A stretch of DNA of 13,489 bases, from positions 1-13,489 of the forward strand of contig JBILKR010000037.1 in NCBI GenBank assembly GCA_044376575.1, read 5' to 3'. This DNA comes from BA4 sp044376575 (GTDB lineage: Bacteria > Bacteroidota > Bacteroidia > CAIKAF01). Shown here piece after piece: positions 6,656-13,489 of the stretch. The position numbers and the translations under genes are program-made. The notes under the pieces were generated by a model that saw only the letters and a program-made list of their open reading frames with translations, was not told where the DNA came from and did not search any database. How positions within the stretch are numbered: the first letter of the stretch is position 1; each line of letters opens with the position of its first letter.

Positions 6656-7573
6656 TTGAGTACTTCTTTGTTTACATATAATTTATTACTTCACATCACC
6701 GTATTTATTTTCGGATTTACCGGAATTCTTGGCCGTTTAATTAGTATTCCGGGAGATTTACTGGTGTGGTATCGCACGCTCATTGCAGTGATTACTATTT
6801 TTTTGATTTTAATCTGGCGAAAAACTAATTTTCGCATACCAGTGAAAGAAGCAATTCAATTATTATTGATTGGAGGCATCGTGGGAGCACACTGGGTTAC
6901 TTTTTTTCATGCCATCAAAATATCTAATGTAAGTATAACATTGGCCTGCCTTTCAGTTACAACCCTTGTGGTTTCAGTAATTGAACCCTTGTTTTTCAAA
7001 ACCAGAATTTCGTTTTTGGAAGTTTTTTTGGGTGCAATTATTATCGCAGGTTTATGGTTAATTGGCAATGTACAATTCAACTATTTACCGGGGATTTTGG
7101 TCGGACTGACTTCTGCATTTTTATCCGGACTATTTACGATTTTAAATAAACGAATAACACACCAATATGATGGATTTGTGATTTCATGGTATGAAATGAT
7201 TGGTGCATTTGTTACAGTTGGAGCTTATATTGTTTTTTCCGATTTTTCAACTTTTTCAATTCCGGTGACTTCAAATGACTGGATTTGGCTGATTGTTTTA
7301 GGAACAATTTGTACTGCTTTCGCCTACTGGTGCACGGTTACTGTATTAAAGAAACTATCGGCTTATGCCGTTGTTATGGCTATAAATCTCGAACCTGTTT
7401 ACGGAACGATACTTGCTGCATTTATTTTCAACGAACACAAAGAATTGAATCCTGGTTTTTATCTGGGAAGTTTCATTATCATTTTTTCAGTTTTCACTTA
7501 TTCGATAATGAAACAAAACAATAACATCATCAAATCGTTATTAAAAAAAGTGAATGGTAAGCATTCCTCATGA
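6656..7573 (+). CDS. EamA/DMT-family permease (uncertain non-ATG start)
   Basis: This is an inner-membrane permease of the drug/metabolite transporter superfamily: two EamA repeats, about ten helices, 305 residues. The first repeat runs from LLLHITVFIFGFTGILGRLI (11-30) to about 137, including VWYRTLIAV and GAHWVTFFHAIKISNVSITLA. The second runs from about 143 to 284, including LSGLFTILNKRI and the hallmark AYAVVMAINLEPVYGTILAAFIFNE. The substrate is unknown. The start is doubtful. TTG at 6656 directly follows an in-frame TGA, and another TTG lies at 6668. Seven codons before the TGA, in the same frame, is an ATG at 6632 that would give MLQNNSF before the stop. Either a TTG is used, or the gene has acquired a nonsense codon. 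The 5' end is 22 bases from the divergent aminopeptidase start. Confidence 0.85.
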   Translation: MSTSLFTYNLLLHITVFIFGFTGILGRLISIPGDLLVWYRTLIAVITIFLILIWRKTNFRIPVKEAIQLLLIGGIVGAHWVTFFHAIKISNVSITLACLSVTTLVVSVIEPLFFKTRISFLEVFLGAIIIAGLWLIGNVQFNYLPGILVGLTSAFLSGLFTILNKRITHQYDGFVISWYEMIGAFVTVGAYIVFSDFSTFSIPVTSNDWIWLIVLGTICTAFAYWCTVTVLKKLSAYAVVMAINLEPVYGTILAAFIFNEHKELNPGFYLGSFIIIFSVFTYSIMKQNNNIIKSLLKKVNGKHSS

Positions 7574-7606
7574 AATCTGATTAATTTAGTTATCTATAAT
7601 TTATAC

Positions 7607-9196
7607 ATGAAAAAAACACTATTATTCTTCATAATTGTTATTTCAATTCACACTTCTGTATTTACTCAAAACAATACAACAAGACCACTTGACAAGCTAA
7701 ATGCATTGGTCTATTATCTGGAAAGCTTTTACGTAGATTCGCTGGAGGAGAATAAAATTGTGGAATCGGGCATCAATGGAATTTTGAAAGATTTAGATCC
7801 ACATTCGTATTATCTGACAGCGAAAGAATTGAAAGAAAGTGAAGAACCTTTACAGGGAAATTTCGAAGGAATCGGTATTCAATTCAATATTTTTCATGAT
7901 ACCATCATGGTGGTAAGCCCAATCAGTGGCGGGCCATCAGAAAAAGTAGGAATTCGCAGTGGTGATAAAATTATTCGGATTGATGACACTCTCGTAGCCG
8001 GAACAAAAATTACCAATAATGATGTATTCAAATGGTTGCGAGGAAAAAAAGGCACAAAAGTAAATTTGCGAATCAAACGAAAAGGAGAAAAAGAACTTCT
8101 TGATTTTTTAATAATACGTGATAAAATACCTGTATTTAGTGTGGATGCATCGTATATGGCTGCTCCTGGAATTGGATACATTAAGATTAATCGATTCTCA
8201 GGAACCACGATGGATGAATATAAGCAAGCGATTGAAAAACTGCTTACCATGGGTGCAAAAAATCTCATCCTTGATTTGTCAGATAATTCCGGTGGATACT
8301 TAAATGCAGCGGTTGATCTCGCTGATGAATTTTTAAAAAGCGGTGAATTGATTGTTTATACAGAAGGAATAACCAATCCAAGAAAAAACTATACAGCCAC
8401 TGCCAAAGGAAATTTTCATGAAGGCCGATTGGTGGTAATGATCAACGAAGGTTCTGCTTCTGCTTCTGAAATTGTATCCGGTGCCATTCAGGATCTGGAT
8501 CGCGGAATTATTGTAGGTCGTAGAAGTTTTGGTAAAGGATTGGTTCAAAATACATTTCCATTCCCTGATGGATCTGCAGTGAGATTAACCACTGCCCGTT
8601 ATTACACACCGTCAGGAAGATTCATTCAGGCTCCTTATGAAAACGGAGTAGAAAAATATTACGAAGATTTATATAGCCGATATAAAAACGGAGAATTGAC
8701 AGATGATAAAAACATCAAATTCCCAGATTCATTAAAATATTTTACCCGAAATAAGCGCACTGTATATGGAGGAGGAGGTATCATGCCTGATTTGTTTATG
8801 CCACTCGATACATCATTTTATTCTGACTTTTTAATGGATATCACCCGAAACAATATTATCAATGAATTTTGTATTGAATATGTAGATGCCAATCGTGAAA
8901 AGCTGAAACAGGAATATCAATCATTTGAAGTGTTTGAAAAGAAATTTTCTATTAACGAAGATTTATGGAAATCGTTCATCAACTATGCTGAAAAAAATAA
9001 AGTAAAAGCAAAAGAAGAAGAGCAAGTAAAAACCTCAAGAAAATTTCTTGAAGTACGTATTAAAGGTGCTATTGCTCAAAATCAGTGGGGTCGGGAAGAA
9101 TTCTTTAGAATATGGAACAGTGCTGATCCTACGTTTTTAAAAGCTGTAGAAGTAATTCAGAAAGGGTCATTTCCTAAAATTACTTCGTTTAAATAA
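7607..9196 (+). CDS. S41 family C-terminal processing protease
   Basis: This is a 529-residue serine endopeptidase of the CtpA/Tsp type, which recognises C-terminal tails of substrate proteins through a PDZ domain. It begins with a Sec signal peptide (about 1-20, ending SVFTQ), so it acts in the periplasm or on the surface. The N-terminal segment has DLDPHSYYL (62-70), a conserved S41 feature. The PDZ domain covers about 86-160, with GIGIQFN and GIRSGDKIIRIDD. The S41 core includes GYIKINRFSGTT (190-201), DLSDNSGGYLNAAVDLAD and NEGSASASEI with catalytic Ser285. Lys310 in RSFGKGLVQ lies 25 residues on, as in D1-processing peptidase. The C-terminal about 160 residues are a charged helical extension common in Bacteroidota members. 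It follows the EamA gene by 33 bases and may be co-transcribed. The physiological substrate is unknown. Confidence 0.94.
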   Translation: MKKTLLFFIIVISIHTSVFTQNNTTRPLDKLNALVYYLESFYVDSLEENKIVESGINGILKDLDPHSYYLTAKELKESEEPLQGNFEGIGIQFNIFHDTIMVVSPISGGPSEKVGIRSGDKIIRIDDTLVAGTKITNNDVFKWLRGKKGTKVNLRIKRKGEKELLDFLIIRDKIPVFSVDASYMAAPGIGYIKINRFSGTTMDEYKQAIEKLLTMGAKNLILDLSDNSGGYLNAAVDLADEFLKSGELIVYTEGITNPRKNYTATAKGNFHEGRLVVMINEGSASASEIVSGAIQDLDRGIIVGRRSFGKGLVQNTFPFPDGSAVRLTTARYYTPSGRFIQAPYENGVEKYYEDLYSRYKNGELTDDKNIKFPDSLKYFTRNKRTVYGGGGIMPDLFMPLDTSFYSDFLMDITRNNIINEFCIEYVDANREKLKQEYQSFEVFEKKFSINEDLWKSFINYAEKNKVKAKEEEQVKTSRKFLEVRIKGAIAQNQWGREEFFRIWNSADPTFLKAVEVIQKGSFPKITSFK

Positions 9197-9201
9197 ACAA
9201 A

Positions 9202-10131
9202 CTATTTCTTTTGTAAATCTTTCCCTTGAATTTTTTCAAGATCACTGTAAAGCATTTTCCCTTTTGCTTTAAAAAGCAGATGTAAAATTTCAAGTTCTTG
9301 TAACGGAATCATATTACCTGTAATGTCTAATACTTGTAAATTGGGCATGTAGGCTACCCATTCAGCAATATTGCTTAACTTATTTTTGCTGAGGTTTAAT
9401 ACCTCAAGGTTTTTCATTTTATAAATTTCAGAAGGAATTTGCACAATCTGATTTTCTGTAAGATTTAATGATTTTAATCTGGAGAGGCGTTGGATAGAGG
9501 AGGGGAGAGAATCCAATTTACAGTTTACCAGATCGATTACTTCAAGTTCATTTGATTCTGAAATAAATGAAGGAAATTCATATAACTGAACTTCTGCTAA
9601 TTGCAGTGAACGCAACCCCCGGATGGCTTTAATTGAATCAGATACATGCATGGTATCTTTACTTTCATTTCCCAGAATCCTGATTAGTTCAAGACTTGGC
9701 ATAAATTGAAATACTGATGGAAAAGAATCAAGCTTTGTTCCCCAGAGTTCAACATACATCAAACTCCTGCATTCCGATAACATGGGTGAAACATATTGAA
9801 TTGGGTTCTTTTTACTCACTAAAATAAATAAGTTACCAAGTGTGCTCAATTCTGTTGGCAACATATTTAGTTGATTATTCTCCAGATACAATACCTGAAG
9901 TTCTCTTAGCTTACTAATTTTAGAAATGGATTTTTGCAGATTTTCATTGACCGATTTTAATTTATATACCCCATATTTTTCAGTCAATGCATCTTGAATT
10001 GTATTATAAACTGTTGAATTTGGAGCACCATAATACTGAAAAAAATTAGGATCCTGTGAATTGAATTCAATCTGCGAGAAACAAATCTTACTTATTAATA
10101 AAGAAAATACAAGAAATATCCGGTGCTTCAT
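9202..10131 (-). CDS. Exported leucine-rich-repeat protein
   Basis: This is a 309-residue protein with a Sec signal peptide (MKHRIFLVFSLLISKICFSQ) and no lipobox or catalytic motif. Leucine-rich repeats fill most of it. Clear ones are at about 76-98 (LRELQVLYLENNQLNMLP), 122-144, 171-193, 195-217 (LEVIDLVNCKLDSLP), 218-240 (LKSLNLTENQIVQIP), 241-263 (LEVLNLSKNKLSNI) and 264-285 (LQVLDITGNMIPLQ). The LxxLxLxxNxLxxLP spacing is the short bacterial/plant-like type. Such proteins form curved solenoids for protein binding; the partner is unknown. The N-terminal 50 residues are not LRR and are unrecognised. The ATG overlaps the TPR gene stop by one base (TAATG), so it is the last gene of the paaE-TPR-LRR unit. 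Its end is only five bases from the convergent S41 protease gene. Confidence 0.88.
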   Translation of the reverse strand: MKHRIFLVFSLLISKICFSQIEFNSQDPNFFQYYGAPNSTVYNTIQDALTEKYGVYKLKSVNENLQKSISKISKLRELQVLYLENNQLNMLPTELSTLGNLFILVSKKNPIQYVSPMLSECRSLMYVELWGTKLDSFPSVFQFMPSLELIRILGNESKDTMHVSDSIKAIRGLRSLQLAEVQLYEFPSFISESNELEVIDLVNCKLDSLPSSIQRLSRLKSLNLTENQIVQIPSEIYKMKNLEVLNLSKNKLSNIAEWVAYMPNLQVLDITGNMIPLQELEILHLLFKAKGKMLYSDLEKIQGKDLQKK

Positions 10132-10727
10132 TATTCTTTAGAATTACAAAATTGAAGATATGCATTTTCTGCATCTTTATCTCCAAGTTCTTTGGCTGCT
10201 TTAAAATCAACACAGGCCTGTTCACGATTAATATCCACCAATAATGCACCTCTGTTAAAATAAGCAGGCGCAAAACGGGGATTCAACTGAATGCATTGAT
10301 CAAAATCCATGGCAGCCTTTTCAAGTAATCCCATGGTTTCATAGAGTAATCCTCTATTATTATAGGCTTCAATAAATGTCGGATTGATAAGCAATGTTTG
10401 ATTAAAATCATACAACGCAGTATCTAAGCGGTTAAACTGAAGATTTGACAATCCACGGTCGTGCCATGCCTCTTCCATTAAACTGTCAAATTGAATAGCC
10501 TTATTAAAATCATTGATGGCTGAAGTGAAATCACCATTTTCATAACCAATAATTCCCCTTTGGTACCATAATTGTGCATTGGTAGAGTCTTTGAGTAATT
10601 GTTCCTCCAGTTGTTCCAGTGATAATGAATCACCAGTTTCAGCAACGCTTTGTTGACGATCTTGTTGAGTGCAAGAGGTGATGATGGAAATCAACAAAAT
10701 TGAAATTAAAAACAATCTTTTTATCAT
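10131..10727 (-). CDS. TPR-repeat lipoprotein
   Basis: This is a 198-residue tetratricopeptide protein. The N-terminus is a lipoprotein signal with lipobox ITSC (Cys19), followed by a Gln/Ser/Glu-rich linker to about residue 48, so it is probably membrane-anchored and exposed to the periplasm or surface. Repeats are at about 52-85 (LWYQRGIIGYENGDFTSAI), 86-119 (AWHDRGLSNLQFNRLDTAL), 120-153 (AYNNRGLLYETMGLLEKAA) and a degenerate fourth at 154-187 (AYFNRGALLVDINREQACV). The last repeat, with C-x-D-F-K-A-A-x-x-L-G-D, is typical of Bacteroidota TPR proteins. These are scaffolds for protein contacts; no enzymatic function is visible. The start overlaps the paaE stop by four bases (ATGA) and the stop overlaps the LRR gene start, which indicates a co-translated unit. 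Confidence 0.9.
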   Translation of the reverse strand: MIKRLFLISILLISIITSCTQQDRQQSVAETGDSLSLEQLEEQLLKDSTNAQLWYQRGIIGYENGDFTSAINDFNKAIQFDSLMEEAWHDRGLSNLQFNRLDTALYDFNQTLLINPTFIEAYNNRGLLYETMGLLEKAAMDFDQCIQLNPRFAPAYFNRGALLVDINREQACVDFKAAKELGDKDAENAYLQFCNSKE

Positions 10728-11803
10728 GCTTCGTCAAAACTTACCGTTACTTTTTCTGTAATTGGATGCGACTGACATGTAAGCACATATCCTTCTGCTA
10801 TTTCTTCATCGGTAAGGGAATAATTCAATTCCATCTGTACTTTGCCTTCCATCACCCTGGCTTTACATGTGCAGCACACGGCTCCCTTACATGCAAAAGG
10901 AACATCCGCTCCGTATTGCAATGATGCATCCAGGATACTTTCACCCTGCACTGCCAATGGGAAATGCGTTTGGTTACCATCTAATATAACCGTCACCTGA
11001 CTGATATCTCCTGCAAATTCTTTAACAATCGTCTTTTTCCTTAAGTCAGTTCCTTTAGCTCCGGGCGCAGTAAATAATTCTTTATGAATATGCTTTTTAT
11101 CTATTCCTAGTGAATGAAGTGCCTCCACAGAACTTTCGATCATCTCTGCCGGTCCACATAGAAATACTTCATTTATCGTTGAGAAATCAATCAATTTAGA
11201 TGATAAGGCATTCAATTTATTGCCATCGATACGTCCATTCAGCAATTCAATATCTGTATTTTCTTTGGTAAATATATGATACAGGGAGAAGCGTTCGAGA
11301 TACATATTTTTAATGGCTTCCAGCTCTTCCTTAAAAATGATGGTTGCTGATCCTTTATTACCGTACAACAACGTACAGGTACTATTTTTTTCAGTATGTA
11401 ATACTGATTTAATGATTGAAATAACTGGTGTAATACCACTTCCGGCTGCAATAAAAAGATAGTTTTTGGATTGATTGCTATCCAGTGTGGTAAAGAAATT
11501 TCCCATGGGTGACATGGTTTCCAGAATATCGCCTTCTTTTAATACATCATTGGCATAGGTCGAAAACTTACCTTCTTCAATTTTTTTTACAGCCACTTTC
11601 AACACCCCTTCGTGTGGCGCACTGCAGATGGAATAACTTCTCCGGATTTCTTCTCCCTGCATTTGCATTCGAAAAGTCAAATATTGTCCCTGCTTAAAAC
11701 TAAATTCACTTTTTAATTCATCAGGAACCTTCAATGAAATGGAAACTGTATCTCTCGTTTCTCTTGTAATATTTTTTACTCTGAGTGGATGAAATGCTGA
11801 CAT
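10724..11803 (-). CDS. paaE: Phenylacetyl-CoA 1,2-epoxidase reductase subunit PaaE
   Basis: This is the reductase that passes electrons from NADPH to the PaaABC(D) epoxidase, the oxygenase of aerobic phenylacetate breakdown. The 359 residues have the PaaE order. First is a ferredoxin-reductase FAD domain (about 5-105) with RSYS at 55-58. Next is an NAD(P)-binding domain (about 113-240) with GSGITPV at 121-127 and CGPAEM at 216-221. Last is a C-terminal plant-type [2Fe-2S] ferredoxin domain (about 268-357) with Cys305, Cys310, Cys313 and Cys343 in the pattern C-x4-C-x2-C-x29-C. The opening FHPLRVKNITRET and the HKELFTAP linker are also typical. Divergent paaG and paaH support the pathway assignment. 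No paaA-D is in the window; instead it is followed by overlapping TPR and LRR genes. Other class IB reductases share this layout, but context favours PaaE. Confidence 0.9.
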   Translation of the reverse strand: MSAFHPLRVKNITRETRDTVSISLKVPDELKSEFSFKQGQYLTFRMQMQGEEIRRSYSICSAPHEGVLKVAVKKIEEGKFSTYANDVLKEGDILETMSPMGNFFTTLDSNQSKNYLFIAAGSGITPVISIIKSVLHTEKNSTCTLLYGNKGSATIIFKEELEAIKNMYLERFSLYHIFTKENTDIELLNGRIDGNKLNALSSKLIDFSTINEVFLCGPAEMIESSVEALHSLGIDKKHIHKELFTAPGAKGTDLRKKTIVKEFAGDISQVTVILDGNQTHFPLAVQGESILDASLQYGADVPFACKGAVCCTCKARVMEGKVQMELNYSLTDEEIAEGYVLTCQSHPITEKVTVSFDEA

Positions 11804-11821
11804 ACTTCAATATCTGTTCAA

Positions 11822-11829
11822 CAAAAATA
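11822..11829 (-). promoter_or_regulatory. Bacteroidota -7 promoter box of paaE
   Basis: On the minus strand TATTTTTG is an exact match to TAnnTTTG, 18 bases before the paaE ATG, giving a leader of roughly 12 bases. The preceding bases also match the rnpB promoter (CGTATTTTTG in both). A TTG lies upstream on the minus strand but only 11 bases away, too close for the usual -33 element. Confidence 0.55.
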
Positions 11830-11873
11830 CGATTATCAGCCAATAGTGTGATGATATATGGAAATAACTAAAA

Positions 11874-11906
11874 AAAATGGGTGCAAATTGATTTTGCACC
11901 CATTTT
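11874..11906. terminator. Perfect 14-bp inverted repeat, terminator-like
   Basis: AAAATGGGTGCAAA (11874-11887) and TTTGCACCCATTTT (11893-11906) are perfect reverse complements around a five-base TTGAT loop. Read leftward, the GC-containing stem is followed by a T run of seven to eight, the form of a strong intrinsic terminator. Read rightward, the T run is only four. It lies between divergent paaE and paaG, so no recognised gene runs into it in either direction. It could end a small unannotated transcript, act as an attenuator in a long paaG leader, or be a DNA-level operator dyad. The structure is certain; the role is not. Confidence 0.6.
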
Positions 11907-12049
11907 AACCCTTAACCTAAATCAACGAGAGAAATTGTGTCCTGAAAACATGTATCAATCTATAAGAGCATAGAAATAAAAGAAAGGTTGCATGAAAGAA
12001 ATAAATAACTTCACATAATTTGTAAATTCACAGCCTAATTAGAATTTAT
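11907..12049. other. Leader region of paaG, no gene recognised
   Basis: This AT-rich stretch between the inverted repeat and paaG contains only tiny reading frames, such as a seven-codon ATG frame at 11950-11973 (plus) and frames of 9 and 12 codons on the minus strand, none convincing. TAATTTG at 12016-12022 is a partial -7 match and could start paaG about 20 bases before its ATG. The segment AACCCTTAACCTAAATCAAC just after the hairpin is distinctive, but I assign no function to it. Confidence 0.3.
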
Positions 12050-12832
12050 ATGGATTACCAATTTATAAAACAACATATTGAAGATTCGGTAATGATCATT
12101 ACGCTCAACCGACCTGATGCATTGAATAGTTTTATCATGCCCATGGCCAAAGAGCTTCAACATTCATTGGATGAAGCAGCAGGTAATGATAAGGTGAGGG
12201 CAATAGTTTTAACCGGAGAAGGAAGGGGATTTTGTGCCGGTCAGGATCTGAAAGAAGCTATTGCTGAAAATGCGCCAAATATTAGAACTATTGTAAATGA
12301 AACCTATAACCCTATAATTTTAAAAATCAGAAATATTGAAAAACCTGTTGTATGTGCTGTGAATGGTGTTGCGGCAGGAGCCGGAGCAAATATTGCATTT
12401 GCATGTGATATCACCGTCGCTTCTTCATCATCTTCTTTTATCCAGGCATTCAGTAAGATTGGTTTGATTCCTGATAGTGGAGGTACTTTTTTCTTACCCA
12501 AACTCATCGGTATGCAACGTGCAACTGCGCTGATGATGCTGGCAGATAAACTTACTGCCGAAGAGGCGCAATCTATCGGATTGATTTATAAAGTTTTTTC
12601 TCCTGATGAAGTATTCAATGAGGCTATGAAATTGGCAAAAAAATTAGCACAACTACCAACCGTAGGATTAGGCTTAACTAAAAAAGCATTGAATGCCGGG
12701 TTAAATAATAACCTAAAAGATCAGTTGGAAGTGGAAGCAGAACTACAGGAAAAATCGGCTCAGTCAGCTGACCATAAAGAAGGAGTGTTGGCATTTTTAG
12801 AAAAAAGAGAACCTGTTTTTACAGGTAAGTAA
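12050..12832 (+). CDS. paaG: 2-(1,2-epoxy-1,2-dihydrophenyl)acetyl-CoA isomerase PaaG
   Basis: This is a crotonase-fold enzyme that isomerises the phenylacetyl-CoA ring epoxide to the oxepin-CoA and also shifts double bonds later in the pathway. The 260 residues match the length of E. coli PaaG (262). Shared features are LNRPDALNSF (19-28), the oxyanion-hole segment GEGRGFCAGQDL (56-67), TYNPI (85-89), KPVVCAVNGVAAGAGA (98-113), and AFSKIGLIPDSGGTFFLP (133-150), whose Asp142 corresponds to the catalytic aspartate of PaaG. The C-terminal SADHKEGVLAFLEKREPVFTGK also follows the PaaG pattern. The GLIPDSGGT motif and the paa neighbours distinguish it from ordinary enoyl-CoA hydratases with two catalytic glutamates. 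It is 43 bases upstream of paaH on the same strand, so co-transcription is likely. No Shine-Dalgarno sequence is visible before its ATG. Confidence 0.93.
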   Translation: MDYQFIKQHIEDSVMIITLNRPDALNSFIMPMAKELQHSLDEAAGNDKVRAIVLTGEGRGFCAGQDLKEAIAENAPNIRTIVNETYNPIILKIRNIEKPVVCAVNGVAAGAGANIAFACDITVASSSSSFIQAFSKIGLIPDSGGTFFLPKLIGMQRATALMMLADKLTAEEAQSIGLIYKVFSPDEVFNEAMKLAKKLAQLPTVGLGLTKKALNAGLNNNLKDQLEVEAELQEKSAQSADHKEGVLAFLEKREPVFTGK

Positions 12833-12875
12833 AACATAAATTAAACTATTTATTAAAATTGATAATTAGTATTCT

Positions 12876-13489
12876 ATGAAAATAATTGGAATTATCGGAG
12901 CCGGATCTATGGGCTCAGGAATTGCAGAAGTGGCAGCAACAAATGGTCATGAAGTCCGGTTGTTTGATAATGCCATTGGGGCGCTTGATAAATTTGAAAA
13001 GGGAATTGAAAAAAGTTTATCGAATCAAGTGCAAAAGGGAAAAATTACAGAAGAGAGAAAACAGGAAATTCATGCTAAGTTACATTTTGTAAAAGACATG
13101 AATGCCCTGGCTGATTGCGATCTTATTATTGAAGCCATTGTTGAAGATATTCAAATTAAAAAACAAGTTTTCAAGACATTAGATAATATTACAATACCGA
13201 GTTGTATCCTTGCCTCCAATACATCTTCCTTATCCATAGCGTCTATTGCATCAGCCTGTGAGCATCCGGAAAGGGTATTGGGAATTCATTTTTTTAATCC
13301 CGCTACACTTATGCCTTTGGTTGAAATAATACCAGGCATAGCAACAGATAATCAACTGCTTACAGACGCAAGAAATATAATTAATTCTTGGAATAAAGTA
13401 ACGGTACTGGCAAAAGATACTCCCGGATTTATTGTAAATAGAATTGCCCGACCTTATTATGGTGAAGCCATCAGGATCTTTGAAGAAGG
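12876..13489 (+). CDS. paaH: 3-hydroxyacyl-CoA dehydrogenase PaaH, N-terminal part (cut by window edge)
   Basis: This holds the first 204 residues of an NAD-dependent 3-hydroxyacyl-CoA dehydrogenase, which in the phenylacetate pathway oxidises 3-hydroxyadipyl-CoA to 3-oxoadipyl-CoA. The frame is open from the ATG to the right edge. It opens with a Rossmann motif, IGIIGAGSMGSGIAE (GxGxxG at 8-13). Further family landmarks are CDLIIEAIVED, ILASNTSSLSI with the conserved Asn-Thr-Ser, the GIHFFNPATLMPLVEI segment with the catalytic His, and KDTPGFIVNRIARPYYGEA. The last motif, with ARPYYGEA after the family-wide PGFIVNR, is typical of PaaH/PaaC rather than FadB-type or short butyryl-pathway enzymes. 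Position after paaG supports this. E. coli PaaH has a second dehydrogenase domain; whether this protein does lies outside the window. Confidence 0.9.
   Translation, partial: MKIIGIIGAGSMGSGIAEVAATNGHEVRLFDNAIGALDKFEKGIEKSLSNQVQKGKITEERKQEIHAKLHFVKDMNALADCDLIIEAIVEDIQIKKQVFKTLDNITIPSCILASNTSSLSIASIASACEHPERVLGIHFFNPATLMPLVEIIPGIATDNQLLTDARNIINSWNKVTVLAKDTPGFIVNRIARPYYGEAIRIFEE

Noticed and set aside
7894..8268. 124-codon minus-strand frame inside the S41 protease gene
   Set aside because: It lies opposite a gene with intact PDZ and catalytic motifs and has no recognisable features of its own.
9183..9202. Short dyad GTTTA/TAAAC at the S41-LRR junction, considered as a bidirectional terminator
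   Set aside because: A five-bp all but GC-free stem with a two-base centre cannot form a stable hairpin and lacks a T run.
11950..11973. Seven-codon ATG frame in the paaG leader, considered as a leader peptide
   Set aside because: It has no ribosome-binding signal and no run of regulatory codons, and it is not linked to the hairpin, which lies upstream of it.
12886..13092. 68-codon plus-strand frame at the start of paaH
   Set aside because: It is the other frame of the partial paaH, which is open from 12876 to the edge and carries the full Rossmann and dehydrogenase motifs.

Overview
The window looks like ordinary chromosome from a member of the Bacteroidota. It is AT-rich. Start codons have almost no Shine-Dalgarno sequences. 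Two promoter boxes match the Bacteroidota -7 consensus TAnnTTTG exactly. Other pointers are a bacillithiol-type BshB1 deacetylase, many Sec or lipoprotein signal peptides, and a large exported protein with PKD-like, FN3 and Gly-rich domains. I cannot place it below phylum with confidence.

Left block (1-2682). A tightly coupled leftward operon reads bshB1 (bacillithiol step) - rlmI (23S rRNA methyltransferase) - MFS exporter, cut by the window edge; the stop and start codons overlap by one base at both junctions. Head to head with bshB1 lies the RNase P RNA gene rnpB on the plus strand. rnpB has a consensus promoter box and ends in a T tract.

Middle block (2683-9196). A 530-residue exported Gly-rich protein (plus) runs tail to tail, with an 11-base overlap, into a leftward two-gene unit: an LTA4H-type M1 aminopeptidase lipoprotein followed by a Nudix hydrolase that starts at TTG inside the aminopeptidase stop. 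Divergent from the aminopeptidase are an EamA/DMT permease, whose start is ambiguous (ATG, six codons, TGA, then TTG), and an exported S41 C-terminal-processing protease.

Right block (9202-13489). This holds part of the aerobic phenylacetate (paa) pathway. Leftward runs paaE, the reductase of the phenylacetyl-CoA epoxidase, followed by an overlapping TPR lipoprotein and an overlapping exported leucine-rich-repeat protein. Rightward run paaG (ring-epoxide isomerase) and paaH (3-hydroxyacyl-CoA dehydrogenase, cut by the right edge). The 246-base divergent gap between paaE and paaG contains a perfect 14-bp inverted repeat that looks like a terminator but has no obvious gene to terminate.

Most genes belong to well-known families. 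I see no CRISPR array, insertion sequence, prophage, tRNA or defence system, and no clear new system. The points most worth a second look are the Gly-rich exported protein, the paaE-TPR-LRR operon, the orphan hairpin in the paa divergent region and the interrupted EamA start.
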